Part shown: positions 27,937 through 35,729 of the stretch, in pieces
Layout: every line of letters starts with the position of its first letter
Position numbering within the stretch: the first letter of the stretch is position 1
Source: an uncultured Bacteroidales bacterium
GTDB taxonomy: Bacteria; Bacteroidota; Bacteroidia; Bacteroidales; Bacteroidaceae
Assembly: GCA_902776455.1 (NCBI GenBank)
Contig: CACYQI010000001.1
Location: forward strand, 1-64,000
Direction of reading: 5' to 3'
Length of the DNA stretch: 64,000 nt
The notes under the pieces: model-generated
Told to the model about the DNA's origin: nothing
Seen by the model: only the letters and a program-made list of their open reading frames with translations
Database searches by the model: none
Program-made: the position numbers and the translations under genes

Positions 27937-28040
27937 CTTTTAGCGGACTACAATAATTATAATAATGGTCTTATCTATCCAATCCATGACCCCTCCACAG
28001 CCCCTTCGCATCCTCTCTCAGGGGTGAGGGCTGTTTGCAG

Positions 28041-28563
28041 CCGTTCTGGCGGATTTGTAATCCGACAGGACTGAGTGTAAGCATTTGTAATGCTTACAAC
28101 AAATGTGGGGATTGTAAATCACTAAACTCCATACGAGCGGATTGCAAATCCGCTCGAACAAGGGAACATATATAATAATGTCCCCACCCCTACCCCCTCC
28201 CCTTCGAGGGGAGGGGAAAGGAAGTTGAGGCCTCTCGCCCGTTCTGGCGGATTTGTAATCCGACAGGACAGAGGTTAAGCATTTGTAATGCTTTCAACAA
28301 ATGTGGGGATTGTAAATCCCTAAACTCCATACGAGCGGATTGCAAATCCGCTCGAACAAGGGAAACTTATTTAGCCCACCCTAACCCCTACAAAGCCTCT
28401 CCTAAATCCTCCCCTAAAGGGAAGGACTTCTTGCGCTAAGCACCCCGTTCTGGCGGATTTGTAATCCGCCAGGACTGAGTATAAGCATTTGTAATGCTGT
28501 AGGCGAATGTTGGGATTGTAAATCCCTTTACTCTATACGAGCGGATTGCAAATCCGCTCGAAC
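28041..28563. repeat. Three copies of a four-hairpin repeat
   Basis: Copies lie at 28041-28165, 28239-28363 and 28445-28563. Each holds four short palindromes about 30 bp apart: GGATTTGTAATCC, GCATTTGTAATGC, GGGATTGTAAATC(CC) and GAGCGGATTGCAAATCCGCT. Spacers between copies carry CCCTCCCC...GGGGAGGG words. There is no credible gene in 27654-29234; short open frames here are repeat-derived. Confidence 0.85.
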
Positions 28564-28707
28564 GACAAGACAGAGACCCCACCCTTAACCCCTCCCCTTG
28601 GAGGGGAGGGAAACCGCGGCGGAGGATAGTAACTTTGATTTTTCACTCTTCACTCTTCACTTCGCCGAAGGCGACCTTTCTGTGCTTTCCGTGTGAGAGA
28701 ACTTTTG

Positions 28708-29008
28708 TTTTTGTCAGAACTTTTCGCAATGGGGCGCGTTCTGACGGCGTTTTATTGCTTCTGTGGCACTTTGGCCCACCGAAGGTGGGAAATGGGCTTA
28801 TTTTGAATGACAGCTGGGAATCAATGGGTTAGAAAGGAGTGTTTTGTCGAGGAGGGTTAAGAAAGTATGTGGTCGGTATGACATGCCGACAAACGGAACA
28901 AAGATTGAAGTTGAAAATTGAAAGTTGAAAGGGGAAAGTTAACGTGGAGGAAAGGGCGATGCTCCGTGGAGCGTCGGCTTACACAACGTGGAGCGTCGAA
29001 AAGGATGG
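28708..29008 (-). repeat. Composite repeat element, copy B
   Basis: On the minus strand the order is a 22-bp array (GTGGAG words at 28944, 28966 and 28988) followed by the conserved body. The body carries TTCTTAACC, GGTGGGCCAAAGTGCC, GCCGTCAGAACGCG and TTGCGAAAAGTTCTGACA, ending near 28708. Same architecture as the copies at 13919, 39545 and 54654. Confidence 0.8.
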
Positions 29009-29149
29009 CACGCGGAGGTGGAGATTGCCCTACGGAGAGGAGGGAAATCATGTCGTGGATTTTCGGGCACAAAAAGAAGGGGAAAGACTTAGCCACATCA
29101 TTCCGATGGAAGGGAAAGGCTTCACAAAGACGTGACAAGTGCCATCAAG

Positions 29150-29188
29150 AAACGAAAAAGACCCCGTCGGCTCACGCCATGGGGTCTT
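29150..29188 (-). terminator. Rho-independent terminator of the acyl-CoA ligase gene
   Basis: Read on the minus strand: AAGACCCC, a 15-nt loop containing GGCGTGAGCC, then GGGGTCTT followed by TTTCGTTTC. The stem is 8 bp with a T-rich tail, about 47 bp after the ligase stop. Confidence 0.75.
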
Positions 29189-29234
29189 CATAATAACCTA
29201 AACATTCATCTATGCTAATTCTTTACTTATTTCC

Positions 29235-30896
29235 TTAGGTATAGAGGAAGCGTTTGATGCTCTTCTTAGGCGTCTTTTCAAACTCTTCGTCCATGATTTT
29301 GATGCTCGAGATTTGTGCATAGGCAGGGAGAGCCGGGTTGACGTCCTTACGGTTCTGCTCCATGATAGCTTCTATCTCGGAGCGAGAAAGTCCGAGCTTC
29401 TTCACTTCATCTGGGTCGGGATAGACAAGGCCTACGAGCTTTTCGTCGCGCTGCACTACAAGGCATTCGCCCACGAGCATCATGCTGCTCAGCTTGTCTT
29501 CTATTTCTTCGGGGTAGATGTTCTGTCCGTTGGCTCCGAGGAGCATGTTCTTGCTGCGACCCTTAATGAAGAGGGTGCCCTCTTTGAGTACACCAAGGTC
29601 GCCGGTATGATACCAGCCGTCTGCGTCGAGAGCTGCCTTCGTGGCCTCCTCGTTCTTGTAGTAGCCGAGCATGACGTTAAGGCCGCGCGTCAGTATCTCA
29701 CCGGGAGTATTTTCGGGATCCGTGCTATCAATGAGCAGTTCCTGATGGATGACGTTCTTACCGCAACCGCCAACCACCTGGTCTTTCCAGTCGCTATAGG
29801 TGATGATGGGCGCACACTCGGTAGCTCCATAGCCGACCGTGTAGCGGAAACCTATGTCGTGGAGCAGCTGTTCAATCTCTTGATTGAGTGCGGCACCGCC
29901 GATGATGACCTCGTAGAAGTTGCCGCCGAGAGCCTGGGTCAAGCCGTCGCAGATGCGTTTACGGATGCGGTCGCCGATGACTGGCAAGTCCATAAGCATC
30001 CTCACCTTCAGGTCTTGTATCTTGGGCAGGACGGATTTACGCACCACCTTCTCTATAATAAGAGGAACAACCACGAGGACAACAGGCTTCACATCTGAGA
30101 GGGCTTTCAGCAAGATTGTGGGGGAAGCCACCTTCGTAAGGAAGTTGATGTGTGCTCCATACATGAATTCATAGGTGAATTCAAAAGCCATGCCGTATGT
30201 GTGAGCCAGCGGCAACATGCTGAGCACCTTGTCGCCCTGCTTCATAGCATGGCCAAAGACATGGGCAGCAAAGTCGCAGTTGCTCCAGAGCGCGCGGTAG
30301 GGAATCATCACACCCTTCGAGTTGCTGGTCGTTCCGCTGGTGTAGTTGAGCACAGCCATCTCGTCAGGCTGGTCCTTATGGTAGTCGAGATGTTCCGGCC
30401 GGAAATGGCGGGGGAACTTCTCACCAAAGAGACGGTTGAGGTTCTCACGTGCGAAAGTCAACTTGTCGTTGCGGGAGACCAGCAATCCATAGTCAACCAG
30501 CGAGATGACACCCTTCAGGTTGGGCATCTCTTCGGCATTGAGTTTGGGCCATACCTTGTCGCCTACAAAGAGGAGCTTTGCATCCGAATGATTCACGATA
30601 TCGTGCACCTGAGAAGGATGAAACTCATGCAGAATAGGTACTGCTACAGCTCCGTAAGTCAGAATGCTGAGGAAAGCAGCCCCCCAACGGCTCTGATTAC
30701 GCCCGCAAAGGGCAATTTTATCGCCCTTCTGGATGCCTGCATGTTCAAACAGGATATGCATCTTCTCGATGATACGGGCTACATCTTTATATTGTAAGGT
30801 ATATACTCCGTAATCCGTCATCGAGTCCAGGTACCAATGTTCGTGAATGCTCTGCTGGATCATTTTGTTGTAAGAGGGAACTTGTACTGTTTCCAT
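29235..30896 (-). CDS. AMP-binding long-chain acyl-CoA ligase
   Basis: Activates a fatty acid to its acyl-AMP and then acyl-CoA. The 553-residue protein has LNYTSGTTSNSKGVM (AMP/ATP loop), VGYGATECAPI, GWYHTGDLG and the C-terminal lysine context FEKTPKKSIKRFLYT, all standard for the family. I chose ATG 30896 (METVQVPSYNKMIQ). A longer frame to 30977 crosses the promoter box at 30922-30929 and so cannot be the natural start. It is a single-gene unit with its own promoter and terminator; membrane lipid remodelling or exogenous fatty acid use are likely roles. Confidence 0.9.
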   Translation of the reverse strand: METVQVPSYNKMIQQSIHEHWYLDSMTDYGVYTLQYKDVARIIEKMHILFEHAGIQKGDKIALCGRNQSRWGAAFLSILTYGAVAVPILHEFHPSQVHDIVNHSDAKLLFVGDKVWPKLNAEEMPNLKGVISLVDYGLLVSRNDKLTFARENLNRLFGEKFPRHFRPEHLDYHKDQPDEMAVLNYTSGTTSNSKGVMIPYRALWSNCDFAAHVFGHAMKQGDKVLSMLPLAHTYGMAFEFTYEFMYGAHINFLTKVASPTILLKALSDVKPVVLVVVPLIIEKVVRKSVLPKIQDLKVRMLMDLPVIGDRIRKRICDGLTQALGGNFYEVIIGGAALNQEIEQLLHDIGFRYTVGYGATECAPIITYSDWKDQVVGGCGKNVIHQELLIDSTDPENTPGEILTRGLNVMLGYYKNEEATKAALDADGWYHTGDLGVLKEGTLFIKGRSKNMLLGANGQNIYPEEIEDKLSSMMLVGECLVVQRDEKLVGLVYPDPDEVKKLGLSRSEIEAIMEQNRKDVNPALPAYAQISSIKIMDEEFEKTPKKSIKRFLYT

Positions 30897-30921
30897 TCTG
30901 CACATTTTAATTAATTTTGTG

Positions 30922-30929
30922 CAAAGGTA
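30922..30929 (-). promoter_or_regulatory. -7 box for the acyl-CoA ligase gene
   Basis: TACCTTTG on the minus strand, 25 bp before the chosen ATG at 30896. It fixes the start downstream of an apparent N-terminal extension. Confidence 0.65.
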
Positions 30930-31037
30930 AGTAAAATTTACAATGCTACAAACAATTGAGCGACATTTTTTGCACAAAGGAGGAAAAAACGAGCAATAAT
31001 GCGGTGATACGGCACAATACTTTGCGTCATCTACTGC

Positions 31038-32375
31038 TTATTGAACGATATATTGGTCATAAAGGTCCTGCAAGAGAGAGAGTTTTTCGCCTTCGTGCTT
31101 CTCGAGGTATGTTCCGCCATAGTAGAAGCAGGCGAAGCCTCCGGAAACAATGCCCCAACGACAAGCTTCGAGTAGAATCCCATTGCCCTCAAAGCCTGCC
31201 CCCGTCTCTTCACTAAGAGGAGGGAAGTCCTTCCCTTTAGGGGAGGATGCTGAAGAGGCTTTAGGGGAGATTATAGGAGAGGCTTTAAGTGAGGATTCAG
31301 GAGAGGATTGGGGGGAAGAGGAAAGGCTATGGGGGAGATGCTGGTGCTGCTGTTGGCTGAGGCTCTTTGCCAAGTAGCCGATGACGCCGCCTGCGAAGTT
31401 GTCGCCGCATCCGGTGCTGTCGCCCTTCCTGCCTTGCTTCAGGGCTTCTCCTACGGCTGCCGAGACGGGCATCGTCTGCTCGGGAACCTTTCCGAAGAGG
31501 GGGCTGTCGGCCCAAAGACTGACGTTTTGTGCACCATTGGTAACGATTACCGCGCCCGTTCCCTTCTCGCGGAAGAAAGCGATGGCGGGGCCTATGTCGC
31601 TGCAGCCGCTGAGTCGGAGTGCTTCCTCGCGGTCAACTATGAGCAGGTCGGTAAAGCGGTAGCACTCGTCGCTGTCGCCCAAAGGCCAACGATGGGCTGG
31701 GTCGTTCTTCTCGCAGAGGAAGTCATAGACGGTGTTGACCAAGGTGATGCAGCCTCGTTGCTTGGCGCGACGGAGCATGAGGGACAGGCCTTGATGGATG
31801 CGAGGGACGAGGGCTGTGCCGCCGAAGACGCAGATGTCGCTCTCGTAGAAGCTGTCGTCCACCTCTTCGGGCAGGTAGTGCCACGAGGCTCCGATGGTGT
31901 TCACGAATGTGCGCTCGCCGTGGCCGTTGTCGTAATGGGGGTCGGAGAGCACGCTTGTGGAAGGCGTTTCGCTCTCCGGCTGGATGCGATAGTGACTGAG
32001 GTCGAGGCTCGTCTGGCCTAGTTTCTGTAGCAAGGTCTGGCCCACTTCGTCGTCGCCTCGGCAGCCATAGAAGCTGACAACTGACTCTTTGTAGGCAAGT
32101 TGCGACGCATTGATGAGGGCTACGACGCAAGGGCCGCCGATGTTCTCCTTGTCCGGAGCACGACCCTCGGTAAGCCGGGGAAGGATGTCGGAGGCGAAGG
32201 ACTGGCCAGCAAAGCGCTCCAGCTCTTCCTCAAACGTCAGCTTGCCTGGCTCCATGCCGCCGTCGCCGCCTGTTTTGCTCAAATACTCGAAGAAAGTCTC
32301 GGACTGAAAGTCAACGTGGTCGTAGATGCGGTCCATCAGGCAGCACCCTACCCCACTAATGCGAATACGTTTCAT
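31038..32375 (-). CDS. PfkB-family sugar kinase with repeat-derived insert
   Basis: A 445-residue ribokinase-fold enzyme. The catalytic motif KGDSTGCGDNFAGGVIGY (anion hole and base) is present, with IVDREEALRLSG and VIVTNGAQNVSL upstream. Between GYLAKSLSQQ and the final domain segment (LLEACRWGIVSGGF) lies a Ser/Pro/Lys-rich stretch of roughly 60 residues coded by TTTAGGGGAG-type repeat DNA (31196-31375), which makes the protein longer than usual. It is the last gene after aldolase and isomerase, so it probably phosphorylates the ketose made by the isomerase. The true sugar is unknown. Confidence 0.85.
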   Translation of the reverse strand: MKRIRISGVGCCLMDRIYDHVDFQSETFFEYLSKTGGDGGMEPGKLTFEEELERFAGQSFASDILPRLTEGRAPDKENIGGPCVVALINASQLAYKESVVSFYGCRGDDEVGQTLLQKLGQTSLDLSHYRIQPESETPSTSVLSDPHYDNGHGERTFVNTIGASWHYLPEEVDDSFYESDICVFGGTALVPRIHQGLSLMLRRAKQRGCITLVNTVYDFLCEKNDPAHRWPLGDSDECYRFTDLLIVDREEALRLSGCSDIGPAIAFFREKGTGAVIVTNGAQNVSLWADSPLFGKVPEQTMPVSAAVGEALKQGRKGDSTGCGDNFAGGVIGYLAKSLSQQQHQHLPHSLSSSPQSSPESSLKASPIISPKASSASSPKGKDFPPLSEETGAGFEGNGILLEACRWGIVSGGFACFYYGGTYLEKHEGEKLSLLQDLYDQYIVQ

Positions 32376-32419
32376 ACATTATATATTATATAATATGTTA
32401 TTGGGGTTGCCGTTTTACA

Positions 32420-32507
32420 CAACGTGGAGCGTAGCCCGATGCAACGTGGAGCGTAGGCCAATGCTCCACGCTGTGTAAGCCGATGCTCCACGGAGCGTGA
32501 ACCCCTG
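32420..32507. repeat. 22-bp tandem array with an internal inversion
   Basis: Units start at 32420, 32442, 32464 and 32486. The first two carry CAACGTGGAGCGTAG and the last two CTCCACG, so the core flips orientation without breaking the 22-bp phase. It fills the gap between the kinase and isomerase genes. Confidence 0.85.
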
Positions 32508-32585
32508 CTTCTTGGGGCATCTTCCGACACACCTGCAGGACGCCTCACACGCCGACGGCATTGTGGCCCGTAACCCTACTGATTG

Positions 32586-33263
32586 TCAAAGGAATTTCCC
32601 ATAGTCGGAGCAAAGGAGATGCAGGGGCTGCTCGTCCTCCTCGATGTCGGGGAAGCGACCTATCTGTTCGTAGAAGCGGTTGTCGGTCGTGTCGTCGTTG
32701 CATTGGCTCACTTCGCCCACCATGACTTTGCCCTTTCCGGGTTCGCCATAGAAGCGATGGTAAAGGTACTGCTCCATGCAGATGCTCTGTCCTGGATGCA
32801 GGATAACCTTTCCGCCCGGGTTCACCGTGTGCTCGATGCCGTCGATGCGGAAATGGACAGGCGTGTCGGCAAACTGCTCGTCCTTGTCCGCATTGTAGAG
32901 TTCGACTACGAGGTTGCCGCCGCCACGATTGATGATGTCCTCCATCTTCGACCAGTGGAAGTGCATGGGCGTCTCTTGATTTTCCTCTACTATCATTATC
33001 TTCTCGGCATAAGGCTTCTTGTCGACGCCGTACTTGCCGTTGCGAATGGTGAAGAGGAAAAGCCCCCGATGCAGGAAGTCGCCCGAGCCGAAGTCGGTGA
33101 TGTCCCATCCGAGCATGCGTTCCACTATGTAATCTACCTTCTCCCTGTTAGCCTTCCAGTCGGAAAGGCTCCATTCGGCCCATTCGGGCAGCACGAACTG
33201 CCGCGACGCCAGAAATGCCTTGGCATCGCGCAGAATCTGATTGATTTCGCTACGTTTCACCAT
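32586..33263 (-). CDS. D-lyxose (D-mannose) isomerase, cupin type
   Basis: Interconverts D-lyxose and D-xylulose, or D-mannose and D-fructose. The 225-residue protein shows the metal site MHFHWSKMEDIINRGGG (two His and one Glu), a later HPGQSICMEQYLYHRF and the family N-terminus GWDITDFGSGDF. Length is typical. It sits between an aldolase and a sugar kinase on the same strand, a sensible order for isomerise, phosphorylate, cleave. No transporter accompanies it. Confidence 0.88.
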   Translation of the reverse strand: MVKRSEINQILRDAKAFLASRQFVLPEWAEWSLSDWKANREKVDYIVERMLGWDITDFGSGDFLHRGLFLFTIRNGKYGVDKKPYAEKIMIVEENQETPMHFHWSKMEDIINRGGGNLVVELYNADKDEQFADTPVHFRIDGIEHTVNPGGKVILHPGQSICMEQYLYHRFYGEPGKGKVMVGEVSQCNDDTTDNRFYEQIGRFPDIEEDEQPLHLLCSDYGKFL

Positions 33264-33357
33264 GGTGATTTACGATTTACTCTTTATTTATTTTCGATTT
33301 GGCTAATGTGCAATTGATGTACAATTTAGTAATTTAGCTAACCCCTCTCGGGGAGAT

Positions 33358-34197
33358 TTAGAGGGGGTCGAGGGGGCTACTCTCGAACAGCACGATGTGC
33401 TCCCTGACGACTTCTCGCGAGGCATCTATCATCACCTGTTTCAGAGGGACATACCCCTCGTCGGGCTTCTGTGCAAGGCGTTCACGGATGCGCTTCATGA
33501 TGCCGCGCTGAATGGCCGTAGCAACGTTTATCTTGCAGATGCCATTGTGGATGCAGGCCTTGAAGTCCTCCTCGCTCGTGCCGCTTCCGCCGTGCAGCAC
33601 CAAAGGCAGGCGGTTGGCGTCGTGCAACTCGATGAGTCGTTGGATGTTGAGTCGAGGCGTATGGACATAATGACCATGCAGGTTGCCGATGGCGACTGCC
33701 AAGGCATCTATGCCCGTAGCCTGCACGAAGCGGACCGATTCCTCTACGTCCGTAAAGACATCGGCCGTATCGACTCCCGAGTCGCCCACCTTGCCAAGCT
33801 CGGCCTCCACATCAACCCCGGCAGCCTTGGCTATGCGTGTCACTTCTCGGCTCACAGCCACATTCTCCTCGAAAGGAAGGGCTGCACCGTCGAACATCAC
33901 AGAGGTGAAACCCAGACGGATAGCCTTCACACACGTCTCGACGCTCTGCCCGTGGTCGAGATGGACGCAGACAGGTACCGACGACCGCTTGGCCGCCTCG
34001 AGGAAGAGCGGCGCCATCAGCTCCATAGGAGCCTCAGGGAACTGCACTTCAGCAAGTTGCAGAATGATGGGAGAACGCAAGTCCTCGGCTGCTTCCATAG
34101 CGCCCATCACGTTCTCCAGGCTCAGACAATTGAATGCACCTACGGCATAGTGCCGCTCGTTGGCATCCTTCAGTATTTCACTCAGTGTTACTAACAT
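33358..34197 (-). CDS. Class II ketose-bisphosphate aldolase
   Basis: Zinc-dependent cleavage of a ketose phosphate to DHAP plus an aldehyde. The 279-residue protein has the family start YAVGAFNCLSLENV, the metal/catalytic site VCVHLDHGQS, VEAELGKVGD, and the zinc histidines in IGNLHGHY and VLHGGSG. The shorter length fits the tagatose/fructose-bisphosphate GatY-like branch. The last residues SPLDPL are coded by a GAGGGGGTCGAGGGGG repeat word, so the original C-terminus may have been replaced. First gene of the three-gene catabolic set. Confidence 0.88.
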   Translation of the reverse strand: MLVTLSEILKDANERHYAVGAFNCLSLENVMGAMEAAEDLRSPIILQLAEVQFPEAPMELMAPLFLEAAKRSSVPVCVHLDHGQSVETCVKAIRLGFTSVMFDGAALPFEENVAVSREVTRIAKAAGVDVEAELGKVGDSGVDTADVFTDVEESVRFVQATGIDALAVAIGNLHGHYVHTPRLNIQRLIELHDANRLPLVLHGGSGTSEEDFKACIHNGICKINVATAIQRGIMKRIRERLAQKPDEGYVPLKQVMIDASREVVREHIVLFESSPLDPL

Positions 34198-34238
34198 GGA
34201 TTTCTCTGCTTTAAGGTTTTTATTGTCGATTTGCGTCT

Positions 34239-34246
34239 CAAAGTTA
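34239..34246 (-). promoter_or_regulatory. -7 box for the aldolase-isomerase-kinase set
   Basis: TAACTTTG on the minus strand, 42 bp before the aldolase ATG. TTTG lies 22 bp further upstream (34269-34272). Confidence 0.6.
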
Positions 34247-34340
34247 CGACATTTATTTCAATAAATCGCAAAAAACATGCTTCTGTATCATTCTCTGCCC
34301 CCTCTTTTTCCCCTCCGAATGCACTTTTTGTCATTTAGAC

Positions 34341-34371
34341 TTTGCATTTTACAAAGAAATTCGTATCTTTG
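34341..34371 (+). promoter_or_regulatory. AAA ATPase promoter
   Basis: TTTG (34341-34344) and TATCTTTG (34364-34371) with 19 bp between. The start codon at 34396 follows about 18 nt after the expected transcription start, excluding an upstream ATG at 34342. Confidence 0.75.
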
Positions 34372-34395
34372 CAGCGCAAAAACATCTTTAATACT

Positions 34396-35577
34396 ATGTT
34401 TGATTCCTTCTATAGAATGCATCAGTATCTGGTGGAACGCACGCAAGCACCCATCAGACGCGCCTTGATGGACGAAATTGACTGGCACAAACGGCTCATC
34501 GGCATCAAGGGAAGCCGAGGCGTCGGAAGAACAACCTTCCTGCTCCAGTACGTCAAGGAGAACTTCGGTCCGAGAGACCGCAGGTGCCTCTACATCAACA
34601 TGAACAACTTCTATTTCCAAGGCCAAACGCTCTTCCAGTTTGCTCAGGAGTTCATGCAGGCAGGGGGACAGGTGCTGCTCATCGACCAGGTGTTCAAATA
34701 CCCCGAATGGAGCCGCGAGCTGCGCCTCATCTACGACCGTTGCCCTCGGCTCAGAGTCATCTTCGCTGGCTCGAGCGTGATGCGACTGAAGGACGAGAAC
34801 CCCGAGCTGGGCAGCATCTGCCAAAGCTACAACCTGCGCGGCTTCTCCTTCCGCGAATACCTCAATCTTAGGGCAGGTACTAACTTCCGACCCTACAGCA
34901 TACGCGAGATACAGAACCGCCACGAGCACATCGCAGAAGAGGTGCTGCCGCACGTCAACCCCCTCGACTACTTCAACGACTACCTCCACCACGGCTACTA
35001 CCCCTTCTTCCTCGAGAAGGCAAGCTTCATAGAGAACCTCTTGAAGGCAGTAAACATGATGATTGAGGTCGATATCTTGCTCATCAAGCAAATCGACCTC
35101 AAATATCTGAGCAAGATTAAGAAGCTGCTCTACCTGCTGGCTACGGGCGACTACGGCGCTCCCAACGTCAGCCAGCTGGCACAAGACTTGCAGACAAGCC
35201 GTGCAACGGTGGTGAACTACATCAAGTACTTGAGCGACGCCCGCTTGCTGAACATGCTCTACCGACCGGGAGAAGACTTCCCGAAAAAGCCCGCAAGCAT
35301 CCTGCTCCACAATACGAACCTGATGTACGCCATGATGCCAGACCTCAACGACGAGCAGATGATCATGGAGACCTTCTTCCAGAACGCCCTTTGGGGACGG
35401 CACAAGGTGCAGAAAGGCGACCGCAGCTGCACGTTCATCGTCGATGGGAACCAGAAGTTCCGCATCTGTCTGGAGCAGCCCAAACGCAAGAACACCGACG
35501 TCCTCTACGCTTTGGCTGGCGTTAAGGAAGGCCTCGAACAGGAGATTCCCCTCTGGATGTACGGGTTCCTCTACTAA
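34396..35577 (+). CDS. AAA-family ATPase with DUF4143-like C-terminus
   Basis: 393 residues. Walker A is GIKGSRGVGRTTFLL (near residue 40) and Walker B is VLLIDQVFKYPEWSRE; sensor-like RVIFAGSSVMRL follows. The C-terminal half contains a winged-helix-like LAQDLQTSRATVVNYIKYLSDARLLNMLY, typical of the archaeal/bacterial AAA_14 plus DUF4143 proteins common in gut Bacteroidota. Such proteins are often mobile or linked to toxin or DNA transactions, but the role is unknown. It stands alone with its own promoter. Confidence 0.85.
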   Translation: MFDSFYRMHQYLVERTQAPIRRALMDEIDWHKRLIGIKGSRGVGRTTFLLQYVKENFGPRDRRCLYINMNNFYFQGQTLFQFAQEFMQAGGQVLLIDQVFKYPEWSRELRLIYDRCPRLRVIFAGSSVMRLKDENPELGSICQSYNLRGFSFREYLNLRAGTNFRPYSIREIQNRHEHIAEEVLPHVNPLDYFNDYLHHGYYPFFLEKASFIENLLKAVNMMIEVDILLIKQIDLKYLSKIKKLLYLLATGDYGAPNVSQLAQDLQTSRATVVNYIKYLSDARLLNMLYRPGEDFPKKPASILLHNTNLMYAMMPDLNDEQMIMETFFQNALWGRHKVQKGDRSCTFIVDGNQKFRICLEQPKRKNTDVLYALAGVKEGLEQEIPLWMYGFLY

Positions 35578-35729
35578 AAGTTAAAAGGTGAAAAGGTGAA
35601 AAGATTAAAAAGTTAAAAAGTAAAAAGGCCAAAAGGCTCTGCCTTGTTAATGGCTAAATTAATATATTGTACATCATTTGTACATTGTAAATTGCTAAAT
35701 CGTACATTAATTAAATAGTAATTGTCATT

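Noticed and set aside
34288-35403. 371-residue minus-strand frame
   Set aside because: Antisense to the AAA ATPase, which has Walker motifs and a good promoter.
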